Source of the DNA: a virus
Virus record (IMG/VR): IMGVR_UViG_3300029893_000008
Span: 1 to 58,313 of that record
DNA: 58,313 nt
Direction: 5' to 3' (one strand)
The translations under genes and the position numbers were made by a program. Below the pieces are notes generated by a model that ran no database searches, was not told the origin of the DNA, and worked only from the letters and a program-made list of their open reading frames with translations. Below are positions 18,259 to 26,137 of the stretch, piece by piece. Within the stretch, counting starts at the first letter, position 1. Each line of letters opens with the position of its first letter.

Positions 18259-19185
18259 ATGAGTTATGTATTAGGTATAGATGTATCTCTTTGGCAAGAC
18301 AATATAAGTACACCACAAAAAATGAATTTTAATAAAAGTTATGAAGAAGGTGTGAGATTTGCTTTTATCAAGGCTTCCCAAAGAGATTTTATGGATAGGG
18401 ATTTTATTTATAATTGGGATAGTGCAAAAAGAGCAGGGCTTTTGAGGGGTGCATATCATTTTCTGACATGGGATAGAAGCCCTAAAACACAGGCAAAAAT
18501 TTTCTGGTCATTACTAAAAGAAGATTCGGGGGAATTACCAGCAGTTCTTGATTTTGAATATTGGGGTACTGTACCCAGTAATGCACACAATTTTGCAGTT
18601 GAATTTTATAGAGAATTTAAATCTTTAACTGATAAAAAATTAATCATTTATACTGGTGCTTATTTTTGGAGTAAATATGCTCCATCAAATAGTCCATTAT
18701 ACGAAACAGATTTGTGGATTGCTTCTTATACAAGTCAAGAAATTATGGAAAGAAATATCAAAAATCTTACAAAATGGAAAACATGGACTTTTTGGCAATT
18801 TACTGACAGGCTTGACGGTATAAAATTTGGTGCTGAAAGTAAGCAATTAGATGGAAATTACTTTAATGGCTCATTAGAAGATTTATATAAATACGCTGGA
18901 ATAACTATTCAAAAACCAGAAGAAAATCAAGAACAAACTTCTGGTAGTTCAATTGAAACACCAGAGCAAAGTATTCAAACAAATATATCTCTCAAGGTTT
19001 TAAAACCTGTTTATGCAAGAGAAATTCCTTATGGAAAAATTGTAAAAACACGACAAATAAATGAAATCATAAAACTTGTAGATATATATATTGAAAACGA
19101 AAAAAGGGTTTGGATAAAGGGGGATGATAATCTCTGGTCAGCACTTATATATGATAATTCTTTATTCTTTGATAAATTAAATTAA
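18259..19185 (+). CDS. GH25 lysozyme endolysin
   Basis: 308 residues from the ATG at 18259, which has AAGGAG 8 bases upstream; the in-frame GTG at 18250 overlaps that site. The GH25 muramidase domain (residues ~1-205) shows GIDVSLWQD, GLLRGAYHFLTW, the catalytic VLDFEYWG block, LIIYTGAYFW and WTFWQFTDR. A C-terminal SH3-like wall-binding domain (about 240-308; VLKPVYAREIPYGK ... VWIKGDDNLW) follows a Gln/Glu/Ser linker. It cleaves host peptidoglycan at the end of infection. It is the last gene of the + strand block. Confidence 0.9.
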   Translation: MSYVLGIDVSLWQDNISTPQKMNFNKSYEEGVRFAFIKASQRDFMDRDFIYNWDSAKRAGLLRGAYHFLTWDRSPKTQAKIFWSLLKEDSGELPAVLDFEYWGTVPSNAHNFAVEFYREFKSLTDKKLIIYTGAYFWSKYAPSNSPLYETDLWIASYTSQEIMERNIKNLTKWKTWTFWQFTDRLDGIKFGAESKQLDGNYFNGSLEDLYKYAGITIQKPEENQEQTSGSSIETPEQSIQTNISLKVLKPVYAREIPYGKIVKTRQINEIIKLVDIYIENEKRVWIKGDDNLWSALIYDNSLFFDKLN

Positions 19186-19188
19186 TTT

Positions 19189-19230
19189 AAAAATAGGGTA
19201 GATTTATAAAAAGTCTACCCTATTTTTTTT
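19189..19230 (+). terminator. bidirectional terminator between convergent blocks
   Basis: AAATAGGGTAGA (19191-19202) pairs with TCTACCCTATTT (19214-19225). T-rich runs lie on both sides when read from either strand, so it can end the endolysin transcript (+) and the early-region transcript (-). Confidence 0.85.
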
Positions 19231-19239
19231 ACTATTTTT

Positions 19240-19311
19240 TTATTTTTTTTCCATTATTACTTTTGCCAATACAGCAATTGCTTTTGCTACATCACTCTGG
19301 TCATTTTTTAA
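19240..19311 (-). pseudogene. severed 3' end of the gene interrupted by the IS element
   Basis: On the minus strand, 23 codons followed by TAA (19240-19242) encode LKNDQSDVAKAIAVLAK plus IMEKK-type residues. There is no start codon or ribosome site; the fragment makes sense only as the end of the gene at 21001-21372. Joining 21001 directly to 19311 keeps the frame. Confidence 0.7.
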
Positions 19312-19333
19312 CCTAATCAGCGGCAGAAGTCGT

Positions 19334-19349
19334 CCACTTCTATAAGTGG
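19334..19349 (+). repeat. left-end subterminal palindrome of the IS element
   Basis: CCACTT-CTAT-AAGTGG forms a 6-bp hairpin with a CTAT loop, the type of structure TnpA of this family recognises on single-stranded DNA. The right end has a matching hairpin with the same CTAT loop. Confidence 0.75.
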
Positions 19350-19363
19350 GTGATGAATGCTAT

Positions 19364-19391
19364 TTGACAACTTCTTCCTTTATGGTATAAT
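19364..19391 (+). promoter_or_regulatory. promoter of tnpA-tnpB
   Basis: TTGACA (19364-19369), 16-base spacer, TATAAT (19386-19391). It lies inside the element, 31 bases before the tnpA start codon, and both boxes are full sigma-70/A consensus. Confidence 0.8.
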
Positions 19392-19422
19392 CAGTAATAG
19401 AGAAAGGAGTTGAGAAATATAA

Positions 19423-19824
19423 ATGGAATTAGACAATAATAATCATTCAGTGTTCTTGTTGTATTATCATCTTGTTTTGGTAATTAAATATAGAAGAAAA
19501 GTAATAGATAATAATATATCCAATAGATTGAAAGAAATTTTTGAGAAAGTACAAGGTAATTATAATATAACATTACAAGAATGGAATCATGATAAAGACC
19601 ATATTCATATATTATTCAAAGCACATCCTAACACAGAAATGTCTAAGTTTATAAACGCTTATAAAAGTGCTTCATCAAGGCTTATAAAAAAAGAATTTCC
19701 TGAAATCAAGCAACAACTTTGGAAAGAATATTTTTGGTCAAGAAGTTATTGCTTGCTAACAACTGGTGGTGTATCAATTGAAGTAATCAAAAAATATATA
19801 GAAAGTCAAGGAAAGGAGGTGTAA
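19423..19824 (+). CDS. tnpA: IS200-type Y1 (HUH) transposase
   Basis: 133 residues with AAAGGAG upstream. The HUH motif His60-Ile-His62 and the nucleophile Tyr125 (in VIKKYIES) are present, so the enzyme looks intact. Dimers cut and rejoin single-stranded element ends using the subterminal hairpins. It is followed after 2 bases by tnpB in the same operon. Confidence 0.92.
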   Translation: MELDNNNHSVFLLYYHLVLVIKYRRKVIDNNISNRLKEIFEKVQGNYNITLQEWNHDKDHIHILFKAHPNTEMSKFINAYKSASSRLIKKEFPEIKQQLWKEYFWSRSYCLLTTGGVSIEVIKKYIESQGKEV

Positions 19825-19826
19825 TC

Positions 19827-20897
19827 TTGTTAAAAGCCTATAAATATAGAATATATCCAACAAAAGAACAACAAGAATATTTTGCTAAAGTATTTGGTTG
19901 TGTAAGATTTATATACAACAAAATGCTTAATGATAAAATAGAACATTACAAACAAACAGAAAAAATGCTAAAGAATACACCTGCACAATACAAAAAAGAA
20001 TATTCGTTTCTAAAGGAAGTAGATAGCCTTGCTCTTGCTAATGCACAACTTAACTTAGAAAAGGCATATAAAAACTTTTTTAGAGATAAAAAGGTAGGTT
20101 TCCCAAAGTTCAAGAAAAAAAGAGGGTATCAATCCTATACAACAAATAACCAAAATGGCACAGTAGCACTTATAGATGGGTATCTTAAAATACCAAAGCT
20201 AAAGGCTATGATAAAAGTAAAACAACATAGATTATTTGAAGGTAAAATAAAATCAGTAACAATATCAAAAACGCCTACGGATAAATATTATGCTTCTATA
20301 CTTGTAGAAATTGAAATAGAAAAACTACCTAATGTAGATAAAAAAGTAGGAATAGATTTAGGCTTAAAGGATTTTTTAGTTCTATCGGATGGAACGAAGA
20401 TAGAAAATCCTAAATGGTTAAGACGAACTGAAAAGAAGATAAAAAAGGTACAAAGGGATTTATCAAGGAAACAAAAGTATAGCAAAAACTATGAAAAAAC
20501 AAGGTTACACCTTGCAAAACTACATGAAAAAATAATGAATCAAAGAAAAGATTTTCTACACAAATTATCCTCTAAAATTATAAACGAAAACCAAGTTATA
20601 GTTTTAGAGGACTTGAAGGTAAAGAATATGCAACAAAATAGACATTTAGCAAAAGCAATAAGCGAAGTATCTTGGGCAGAGTTTAGAAGGATGTTAGAAT
20701 ACAAAGTAAATTGGTATGGGAGAGAAATAATAATAGCCCCACAGTCTTATGCTTCAAGTCAAATATGCAGTGAATGTGGATATAAAAATCCTGATGTAAA
20801 GAATTTAGCACTAAGGGAATGGATATGTCCAAATTGCGGTGCTATACATGATAGAGATATAAATGCAAGTAAGAACTTGCTAAAGTTAGCCATGTAA
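19827..20897 (+). CDS. tnpB: TnpB RNA-guided nuclease
   Basis: 356 residues, starting TTG with AAAGGAGGTG upstream. RuvC residues are complete: Asp177 (GIDLGLKD), Glu261 (VLEDLKV) and Asp344 (HDRDINAS). The zinc-finger cysteines CSEC (314-317) and CPNC (334-337) are intact. TnpB uses the omega-RNA from the element's right end to cut DNA next to the TAM and thereby retains the element at its site. The length is slightly shorter than the typical ~400, within the range of compact TnpBs. Confidence 0.92.
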   Translation: MLKAYKYRIYPTKEQQEYFAKVFGCVRFIYNKMLNDKIEHYKQTEKMLKNTPAQYKKEYSFLKEVDSLALANAQLNLEKAYKNFFRDKKVGFPKFKKKRGYQSYTTNNQNGTVALIDGYLKIPKLKAMIKVKQHRLFEGKIKSVTISKTPTDKYYASILVEIEIEKLPNVDKKVGIDLGLKDFLVLSDGTKIENPKWLRRTEKKIKKVQRDLSRKQKYSKNYEKTRLHLAKLHEKIMNQRKDFLHKLSSKIINENQVIVLEDLKVKNMQQNRHLAKAISEVSWAEFRRMLEYKVNWYGREIIIAPQSYASSQICSECGYKNPDVKNLALREWICPNCGAIHDRDINASKNLLKLAM

Positions 20898-21000
20898 TTG
20901 GTAAAACTGGGGAAGGAACAGCCCTTAGAGCGTGGGTAAACTTGCTCCGATAGGAGTATTGACCACGAAGCCCACACCTCTATAGGTGGGGGTAGTTCAC
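20898..21000 (+). ncRNA. omega-RNA (reRNA) scaffold region at the IS right end
   Basis: The ~100 bases between the tnpB stop and the element end are non-coding, relatively GC-rich and full of short inverted segments, ending in the right-end hairpin (CACCT-CTAT-AGGTG, 20975-20988). In this family the omega-RNA covers the 3' part of tnpB and this region, and its guide is the DNA just beyond the element, here starting at 21001. The exact 5' end cannot be read from sequence. Confidence 0.65.
20971..20991 (+). repeat. right-end subterminal palindrome of the IS element
   Basis: CACCT (20975-20979), loop CTAT, AGGTG (20984-20988), extended by CCC/GGG pairs with one bulged A. It has the same loop as the left-end hairpin. 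Confidence 0.7.
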
Positions 21001-21372
21001 TAAAACCTGTATTGCTTTTTTATTATCTAAAAGAGGAAAACATTTTTCTTGATGCTGAACAATTTTCTCAAATATATATTTGCATGAAGTTTCTAATTTT
21101 CTCCTGTTATCTTCCGAATATTTAGAAATAACATCATTCATATAATCACTTATTACATATCCGCAGTGGGGACATTTATACATTAGAAGATAATTAACAT
21201 TTACAATTAATCTCAATTTATAAATATTTGTTTCCCCATCTGGTAAATTTACCTTCAAATCAAAATAACCATTTTTATTTTCAATATCGAGTGAATCTAA
21301 AAATTTTTTTGATTTATCAGAATATTCATTATCAAAAGAATCTTCAAAATAATCATAATCTATTTCAAACAT
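20980..21372 (-). pseudogene. phage gene truncated by the IS element (5' part)
   Basis: The ATG at 21372 has AAGGA at a good distance, and the frame runs through 124 phage codons to 21001. It then enters the transposon, adding only VNYPHL before a TAG at 20980. The phage-encoded part has an acidic N-terminus (MFEIDYDYFEDSFDNEY), a beta region and one zinc knuckle (CPHCGYVI, C-x2-C). With the fragment at 19240-19311 the original protein would have 147 residues. The start overlaps the preceding small zinc-ribbon gene, so both probably belong to one early operon. Function unknown. Confidence 0.75.
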
Positions 21373-21373
21373 C

Positions 21374-21550
21374 TCAATTTCCTTTTGGTAATATTTCAAG
21401 AGGTTTTCCACAAAACGGACAATATTTAAATTCATCTAAGTCACATAAAATATCATCTTCTTCTACTTTTTTACCACAAGAAGTATCATAGTAAATATAA
21501 AAATAATCTGTATCTTCTTTTGTTTTCCACATACACTTCTTATTACTCAT
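21374..21550 (-). CDS. 58-residue zinc-ribbon-type small protein
   Basis: AAAGGAG sits 7-8 bases before the ATG at 21550. The protein has Cys6, Cys25 and Cys36 and a C-terminal CPFCGKPLE knuckle. Its TGA is one base before the ATG of the next (IS-interrupted) gene, indicating coupling. It is preceded by a strong promoter, so it is probably the first gene of this short early transcript. No function is recognised. Confidence 0.75.
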   Translation of the reverse strand: MSNKKCMWKTKEDTDYFYIYYDTSCGKKVEEDDILCDLDEFKYCPFCGKPLEILPKGN

Positions 21551-21590
21551 GTTATTTACTCCTTTCGAGTATAAGATGACTTATATATAT

Positions 21591-21618
21591 ATTATAACCA
21601 TATTATAAAAAAAGTCAA
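21591..21618 (-). promoter_or_regulatory. promoter embedded in a terminator
   Basis: On the minus strand TTGACT (21618-21613), 16-base spacer, TATAAT (21596-21591). The -35 box is part of the descending arm of the dUTPase terminator, so one operon ends where the next begins. Confidence 0.75.
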
Positions 21619-21641
21619 GAGGTTTACTCTTGACTTTTTTT
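21607..21641 (-). terminator. terminator after the dUTPase gene
   Basis: A 15-bp stem (21607-21621 with 21627-21641; core GTCAAGAG/CTCTTGAC) has a 5-base loop and ends in seven T on the minus strand. The arms begin and end in A/T runs, so it could work in both directions. Confidence 0.85.
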
Positions 21642-21644
21642 ATA

Positions 21645-22073
21645 CTAAATTCCAGTACTTCCGAAACCACCCCTATTTTTATTTTGTAAAAATTCTACTT
21701 CTTGAAATTCTACTTCTGGTTGTTTTTCAATAATTCTAAATTGACAAATACGGCTATTTTTTGGAATGCTGACATCTCGTGTAGCGAGGACGGGAAAGTA
21801 CCATTGGTCATCATCTCCCTTGTAGGATTCATCAATAATGCCAATACTATTAACTTGAATTAATCCATATTTTTTAAATGTACTACTTCTAGGTGCTACA
21901 TGGGCTTCATATCCTTCTGGTAATTCCATTGCTACACCAAGTGGTATCAATAGAAATTCACCAGCATTCATCTCAATATCTTCCGAAACAAATAAATCAA
22001 TCCAATCACCTTTATCTATTTTCTCCAATTTATTTGTATCTTTTTTAAAATACTTTATTATTATTTTTATCAT
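21645..22073 (-). CDS. dut: dUTP diphosphatase
   Basis: 142 residues with AAGGAAGG upstream. All five trimeric dUTPase motifs are visible: [32 protein letters not shown] and the C-terminal RGGFGSTG. It hydrolyses dUTP to dUMP, keeping uracil out of DNA and feeding ThyX (gene at 33564-34235). It follows the ribonucleotide reductase gene by 22 bases, so the two are likely one dNTP operon. Confidence 0.93.
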   Translation of the reverse strand: MIKIIIKYFKKDTNKLEKIDKGDWIDLFVSEDIEMNAGEFLLIPLGVAMELPEGYEAHVAPRSSTFKKYGLIQVNSIGIIDESYKGDDDQWYFPVLATRDVSIPKNSRICQFRIIEKQPEVEFQEVEFLQNKNRGGFGSTGI

Positions 22074-22095
22074 AATATTCCTTCCTTATTATATC

Positions 22096-24849
22096 TTAAA
22101 GTCCACAAACACCTTCTACACATTCTTCATTGCCTTCAAATACTACACCCTGTCTAGAAAGGGCAAATTTGAAATCTACTTGGGTTAAGGGTTGTCCACC
22201 CCTAGCCCCGTCTGGATATGTAGTAATTCCTCTTAAATTGGGAAGATATTTATATAATATTTCCCCAAATTTACGAAAATCATCGTTTCCAAAAAGTCCA
22301 TAAGCAGGTAAGTTAATTGTTGAAGAAATTGCATTATCTACATATCTCTGCACAAATGCTTGAAATCTTATTCTTCTTTCAACATCAATTGATAAATCAT
22401 AAGAATCTTCTATTTTATCAATGTTATAACCCTCTCTATAAAGTCTTTCTGCCACGAAATCTGCTACATATTGTTTTTTCCATCCATCAGGAGTAAGGTA
22501 TCTTCTCTGGTAAGCAAGAGAAAAAATCGGTTCTATTCCACCCGTAGTTTGTCCACCAACAATACTAATTGTACCGTTTGGGGCAATTGCACGCTTTTTT
22601 ATAGGTGTAGCAAAGTTAAGAATATCTGCCCATTTTTTAGCACTTTCATCAGAAACATCTTTCCAAACCTGAAGATATTGTGCAAGTTCATCGTTTTCTT
22701 CATATCTGTAACCGTGTTTGATAAGCCATTCGTGTAATCCCATTAAGCCAAGTCCTGTCCTTCTATTTTTTTCTTTGACTTCTTTAACTTTTTCATAAGG
22801 GACATCACTGTATTCTGTACCAACAATCAGAAATAATTGTGCAAGTTCTGTTACCAGTTTCATTTCTTCCAAACTTTCAATTCTTCCCATGTTGATACTA
22901 CCCAGACAGCATACATCAGAATCATCCTCTGATACAATTTCTGTACAGGCATTCCTTAATGATTCGTTCTTATTTTCATAATCAACACTAAATGCTGGTT
23001 CACCAGTTTTAGTCATCCTCTCTATAACTTTCCAGTATACATTTTGGGCTTTCTGATGAAGGGGATGATTTTCGTTTTCATACGCATTAAAAAATTCTTT
23101 ATCTAAAATGACGGATATATTAGTCATATCCATTGTAGCAGGGAAATCAAAATCTTTTTCTTTTAGTTTTCTTACTTCTGGAATCCAGTTTTTCATTGTA
23201 ATAAAGTTTTCTATATCACCATGATTCCATGCTAAACCAGCCCATATTGCCGAATTATGGACAACAAAACCGTTTGTAATAAATTCTTCCCCCTCTACTT
23301 CTAAATCCCATGTTTCTGCATTTCTTCCTTCTTCAATAGATAAAACGGAAACAGGTAAAATTTCTAATTCTCTTTTTTGTATCTTTTCTATATATTCTGT
23401 ACTATATTCAAAATTTTTATTTTTAAAATAAATTTTTGGTATGTTTGATTTTTCTATAAGACTAAATGGAAAAGTATAGAAAGATTTCATTTTTAAACGA
23501 GGGCGTCTATATTTTAAAGAATTTTTAAATATGAGTTTTTCTGCTTTTAATAATTGCTTTTGATTATTTATTTTGATTTCATATACATCTTCTAAACCCC
23601 TGTTTGTTTTTCTACTTTTTAATACAGTAGATATACCCAATGAAGAAAGAATATTTTGGACTTGAAGAATAAAGTTTATTTCATTAGCCCTTGCTAAAAG
23701 GATAGGTATGAAAAAATGACCAACAGCATCAAAAATCCCCGCAACAAAATTTGAACGAATGGAAATGCTTCCTCTTAATATAAATTCTGGAATAATTATA
23801 TTTTCCCCTTGCTTAAATTGACTTAAAAATTCTACTAAAATTGAGGAGTAAATTTCTATATCTGAATAATCTTCATAATTATTTATTGTATAATTTGCTT
23901 TAAATTTATCAATTATATTAATTATACTTTCTTTTATATCGGGAAAATTATTTGAATATGATATTACAATTTTTTCTTTATTATTTTTGTTTGCATTGAA
24001 ATATTTTCCATTTTCAAAAAAATATCCCAAAAGCCATGCCATATCATTATCTATCTTTATATTTCTACCCTTAATGATAATTTTAATTTCGTTTTCTTTA
24101 AATTCTGAAATATTTTGAAAGAAAACCAATTTATCTTTTTCTTTTAATTCATCTGCTCTTTTGAAAATATATTTGTCAATAGCATTAAAAACTGCTACCC
24201 TATGGTTTGGAGTACATTCTAAAAAACCCATTTCAGTATTTATATTGATAGTTTTTTGAATGCCTTGATTCAATTTTCCAGTAACTCTTTTATAACCCGC
24301 TACTGTTTTTACTTTTGTACCAATTTCAACTTCTTCAATGGGTATTAGTCCTAATTCAGTATCTACAAGTGTACCCTTTGGTAAGCAACGCCTTTTTCCA
24401 CCAGCCATCACCCCCCTACCAACTTCATTTACCGCTTTCATAAGAGGTAATGCTCCCGCCGAATGTCCCCCACTCCTTTTTAAAGGACTTCCTTCTGGTC
24501 TTAATTGACTATAATCAATACCTATGCCACCACCACTCATTAAGGCAAGAGTCGTTTTTCTCAATAAATCCCCCCATCCTTCTCTGGTATCCTCTGCACG
24601 CAAAAGGAAACAATTATTTACCTGATGATATTCTCTACCAGCCTGTGCTAAAAATCTTCCACCAGCAATAAACTTTCTTTCCCTCATAATTCTTTTTAAT
24701 TCATCTGTTGTTTCTTTTTTGTTTGAGAAATCAACCACAGAGAAAACATTATCCACTACTCTCGCAACAATATCATTCCATGTTTCCAGCGTACCATCCG
24801 CCTTTTTCCACGAGTATCTCAATTCCATAATACTATCACTAAAACTCAT
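22096..24849 (-). CDS. nrdJ: class II (adenosylcobalamin-type) ribonucleotide reductase with intein
   Basis: 917 residues from the ATG at 24849 (GAGGAGA upstream); an in-frame TTG further up is less likely. The extein has the radical-enzyme blocks VNNCFLL, NACTEI (NxCxE) and the PNGTISIVGGQTTGGIEP block, and ends in a CVEGVCGL redox tail, consistent with a B12-dependent reductase; no class I radical-subunit (NrdB-type) gene is seen in the window. A 378-residue intein interrupts it after GGKRR; splicing would give an enzyme of about 539 residues. It reduces ribonucleotides to deoxynucleotides for phage replication. A hairpin just upstream may attenuate it. Confidence 0.9.
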   Translation of the reverse strand: MSFSDSIMELRYSWKKADGTLETWNDIVARVVDNVFSVVDFSNKKETTDELKRIMRERKFIAGGRFLAQAGREYHQVNNCFLLRAEDTREGWGDLLRKTTLALMSGGGIGIDYSQLRPEGSPLKRSGGHSAGALPLMKAVNEVGRGVMAGGKRRCLPKGTLVDTELGLIPIEEVEIGTKVKTVAGYKRVTGKLNQGIQKTININTEMGFLECTPNHRVAVFNAIDKYIFKRADELKEKDKLVFFQNISEFKENEIKIIIKGRNIKIDNDMAWLLGYFFENGKYFNANKNNKEKIVISYSNNFPDIKESIINIIDKFKANYTINNYEDYSDIEIYSSILVEFLSQFKQGENIIIPEFILRGSISIRSNFVAGIFDAVGHFFIPILLARANEINFILQVQNILSSLGISTVLKSRKTNRGLEDVYEIKINNQKQLLKAEKLIFKNSLKYRRPRLKMKSFYTFPFSLIEKSNIPKIYFKNKNFEYSTEYIEKIQKRELEILPVSVLSIEEGRNAETWDLEVEGEEFITNGFVVHNSAIWAGLAWNHGDIENFITMKNWIPEVRKLKEKDFDFPATMDMTNISVILDKEFFNAYENENHPLHQKAQNVYWKVIERMTKTGEPAFSVDYENKNESLRNACTEIVSEDDSDVCCLGSINMGRIESLEEMKLVTELAQLFLIVGTEYSDVPYEKVKEVKEKNRRTGLGLMGLHEWLIKHGYRYEENDELAQYLQVWKDVSDESAKKWADILNFATPIKKRAIAPNGTISIVGGQTTGGIEPIFSLAYQRRYLTPDGWKKQYVADFVAERLYREGYNIDKIEDSYDLSIDVERRIRFQAFVQRYVDNAISSTINLPAYGLFGNDDFRKFGEILYKYLPNLRGITTYPDGARGGQPLTQVDFKFALSRQGVVFEGNEECVEGVCGL
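23254..24387 (-). mobile_element. intein in the ribonucleotide reductase, degenerate LAGLIDADG endonuclease
   Basis: Begins CLPKGTLVDTELGLIPIEEV (Cys1), has the block B motif TPNHRVAV, and ends ITNGFVVHN with Ser as the +1 residue, so all splicing residues are present. Between the splicing blocks are two LAGLIDADG-like helices, LLGYFFENG and FVAGIFDAVG. The first has Glu-Asn in place of the usual Asp position and the second has Ala-Val where Asp is expected, so homing activity is doubtful. The insertion lies next to the conserved GGKRR segment of the enzyme, a favoured intein site. Confidence 0.85.
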
Positions 24850-24880
24850 ATTATTTCTCCTCTCCAAAATGATATATAAA

Positions 24881-24904
24881 ACTCAATTCAACATTCTGAA
24901 TTGA
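24881..24904 (-). terminator. possible attenuator before the ribonucleotide reductase
   Basis: On the minus strand CTCAATTCA pairs with TGAATTGAG (9 bp, 6-base loop), followed by TTTTATATA, about 27 bases before the reductase start. Weak T-run, so partial termination or mRNA processing is likely. Confidence 0.55.
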
Positions 24905-24925
24905 GAATATTTTTTTATTAATTTT

Positions 24926-25135
24926 TTAATGCCAATTATCTAAAAGATTGTCCCAAATAATTTTTGCCCTGATTGGTCTTGGGTCTAAATTGCTATTCAT
25001 TTCTAAAATCATTCTTGCTATAAATGGGGGTAAACTATAAGATTCACGATGATTTTCATAAATCAAAATAAGTGTAACTCTTTTTCCTTCTGGATTACTC
25101 GTAAATTGATTTTTATTACCAATAATATTTTCCAT
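24926..25135 (-). CDS. hypothetical 69-residue protein
   Basis: ATG at 25135 with a GAAAGGAT site upstream and a strong promoter just before it. The protein is mixed charged with a SYSLPPFIARMILEMN segment and a Pro-Arg-Pro-Ile turn. It precedes the reductase gene, so a role in nucleotide metabolism or its regulation is possible, but nothing in the sequence identifies one. Confidence 0.65.
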   Translation of the reverse strand: MENIIGNKNQFTSNPEGKRVTLILIYENHRESYSLPPFIARMILEMNSNLDPRPIRAKIIWDNLLDNWH

Positions 25136-25162
25136 TTTAAATCCTTTCGAGGATAATTTTTA

Positions 25163-25190
25163 ATTATAATATTATTTAAAACTTTGTCAA
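25163..25190 (-). promoter_or_regulatory. promoter of the reductase/dUTPase operon
   Basis: TTGACA (25190-25185), 16-base spacer, TATAAT (25168-25163) on the minus strand, both full consensus, 28 bases before the ATG of the 69-residue gene. Confidence 0.85.
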
Positions 25191-25201
25191 GTTATTTTAT
25201 G

Positions 25202-25765
25202 TTAATTTTTTGTTAATAAGAATTTACTAATATAATTAAAATATAAATCGTACAAAAATTCTTTCAATATCAAATTATTATTTTTATGATTATAATAATA
25301 AATATCAAAATTATAATTATCTAGTTCTGTTTCAGAAGAATGAGATTTTAATTCAGAATCCAGTAAAGTACTTTGACCATCTATTCTTAAAGTAATAATT
25401 GGAATATTTTTATCTTTCCAGAAATTAATTTCATTATAAAATCTGCAATCTGTTACAATTGCCATATCAAAAAAATTATCGAGGGCTTTTATAGTTCTAT
25501 AAACATGCTTTACCCAATAATTTTTATATTTTTTTCTAATAACATCTGTACCAATGTGTTGAAGTAATTTTCTCCCTTCTAAATTCTTTTGACCATCCCA
25601 ATTAAAATATTTTAAAAGATAGAATTTTAATAAGTCTGCATAAGCAATTTTTAGTATTTTTATTTCTGGATTAACATTTTTGGAATATTCAATAATTTTA
25701 TCAGATATAAAATCTTTTCCAACCCCTGCTTTTCCAGATATAAGTAATACAAGTTTTATGGTCAT
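25202..25765 (-). CDS. deoxynucleoside monophosphate kinase
   Basis: 187 residues from the ATG at 25765, which has GGAG 6 bases upstream. The P-loop GKAGVGKD is at residues ~10-17, followed by the phage dNMP kinase blocks HIGTDVIRKKY (template/lid region) and IVTDCRFYNE (Walker B region). It phosphorylates dNMPs to dNDPs with ATP. Together with the reductase, dUTPase and ThyX it completes the local dNTP supply. It follows the replication genes in the same direction. Confidence 0.85.
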   Translation of the reverse strand: MTIKLVLLISGKAGVGKDFISDKIIEYSKNVNPEIKILKIAYADLLKFYLLKYFNWDGQKNLEGRKLLQHIGTDVIRKKYKNYWVKHVYRTIKALDNFFDMAIVTDCRFYNEINFWKDKNIPIITLRIDGQSTLLDSELKSHSSETELDNYNFDIYYYNHKNNNLILKEFLYDLYFNYISKFLLTKN

Positions 25766-25766
25766 A

Positions 25767-25958
25767 TTATTCTCCAAGCCTTGTTACTTTCATGTGAATA
25801 TTATAATTATTACTATTTTCTTGAACGATTATACTATTTTTGACTTCTTTCCTTGCTTTTTTTGCTTCTTCCCATGTTAGATTAGTCATAATAATTCTAT
25901 ATTGAATAGTATTATTTTCTGAATTTAGTACTTTTTGAACAAGTTTATAAGTTTTCAT
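25767..25958 (-). CDS. hypothetical 63-residue protein
   Basis: Start taken at 25958 because AAGGAAGG lies just upstream; a longer frame reaching back to 26006 would overlap the previous gene without a site. The protein has a strand-helix-strand pattern (YRIIMTNLTWEEAKKARKEV) and resembles small phage proteins of unknown role. Its stop abuts the dNMP kinase start. Confidence 0.65.
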   Translation of the reverse strand: MKTYKLVQKVLNSENNTIQYRIIMTNLTWEEAKKARKEVKNSIIVQENSNNYNIHMKVTRLGE

Positions 25959-25972
25959 TTTATCCTTCCTTA

Positions 25973-26137
25973 TCAGTTCGGAGAAATAATAATAGTTAAA
26001 ATACACGGATTATCTATCCTGACAGTTCTTTCCATTATGCCCTTATGAGTATAATTAACAAATATATCTTGCCTTTCAATTCTTATAAGGTAATTTTCAA
26101 TATATTTATTTTCAAAAAAGGATTTTCTTCTTTTCAT
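25973..26137 (-). CDS. 54-residue basic small protein
   Basis: The ATG overlaps the stop of the DNA polymerase gene (ATGA), implying translational coupling. The protein starts MKRRKSFF and ends in a hydrophobic ILTIIISPN. It is too short for domain assignment. Coupling to the polymerase suggests a replication accessory role, but this is inference. Confidence 0.6.
   Translation of the reverse strand: MKRRKSFFENKYIENYLIRIERQDIFVNYTHKGIMERTVRIDNPCILTIIISPN

Larger units (their letters stand above)
19312..21000 (+). mobile_element. IS200/IS605-type transposon (TnpA + TnpB)
   Basis: A 1689-base element with a Y1 transposase gene, a TnpB gene and subterminal palindromes at both ends, and no terminal inverted repeats or target duplication, as expected of single-strand 'peel and paste' transposons. 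The left boundary is placed just after TTTAA (19307-19311), the right boundary after TTCAC (20996-21000). Both were chosen because deleting this exact interval restores an open frame in the disrupted minus-strand gene. A shift by a few bases at either end is possible. Confidence 0.85.

Noticed and set aside
21228-21491. 87-codon + strand frame over the small zinc-ribbon and interrupted genes
   Set aside because: Both minus-strand genes have good starts, CxxC motifs and coupling; the + frame has none.
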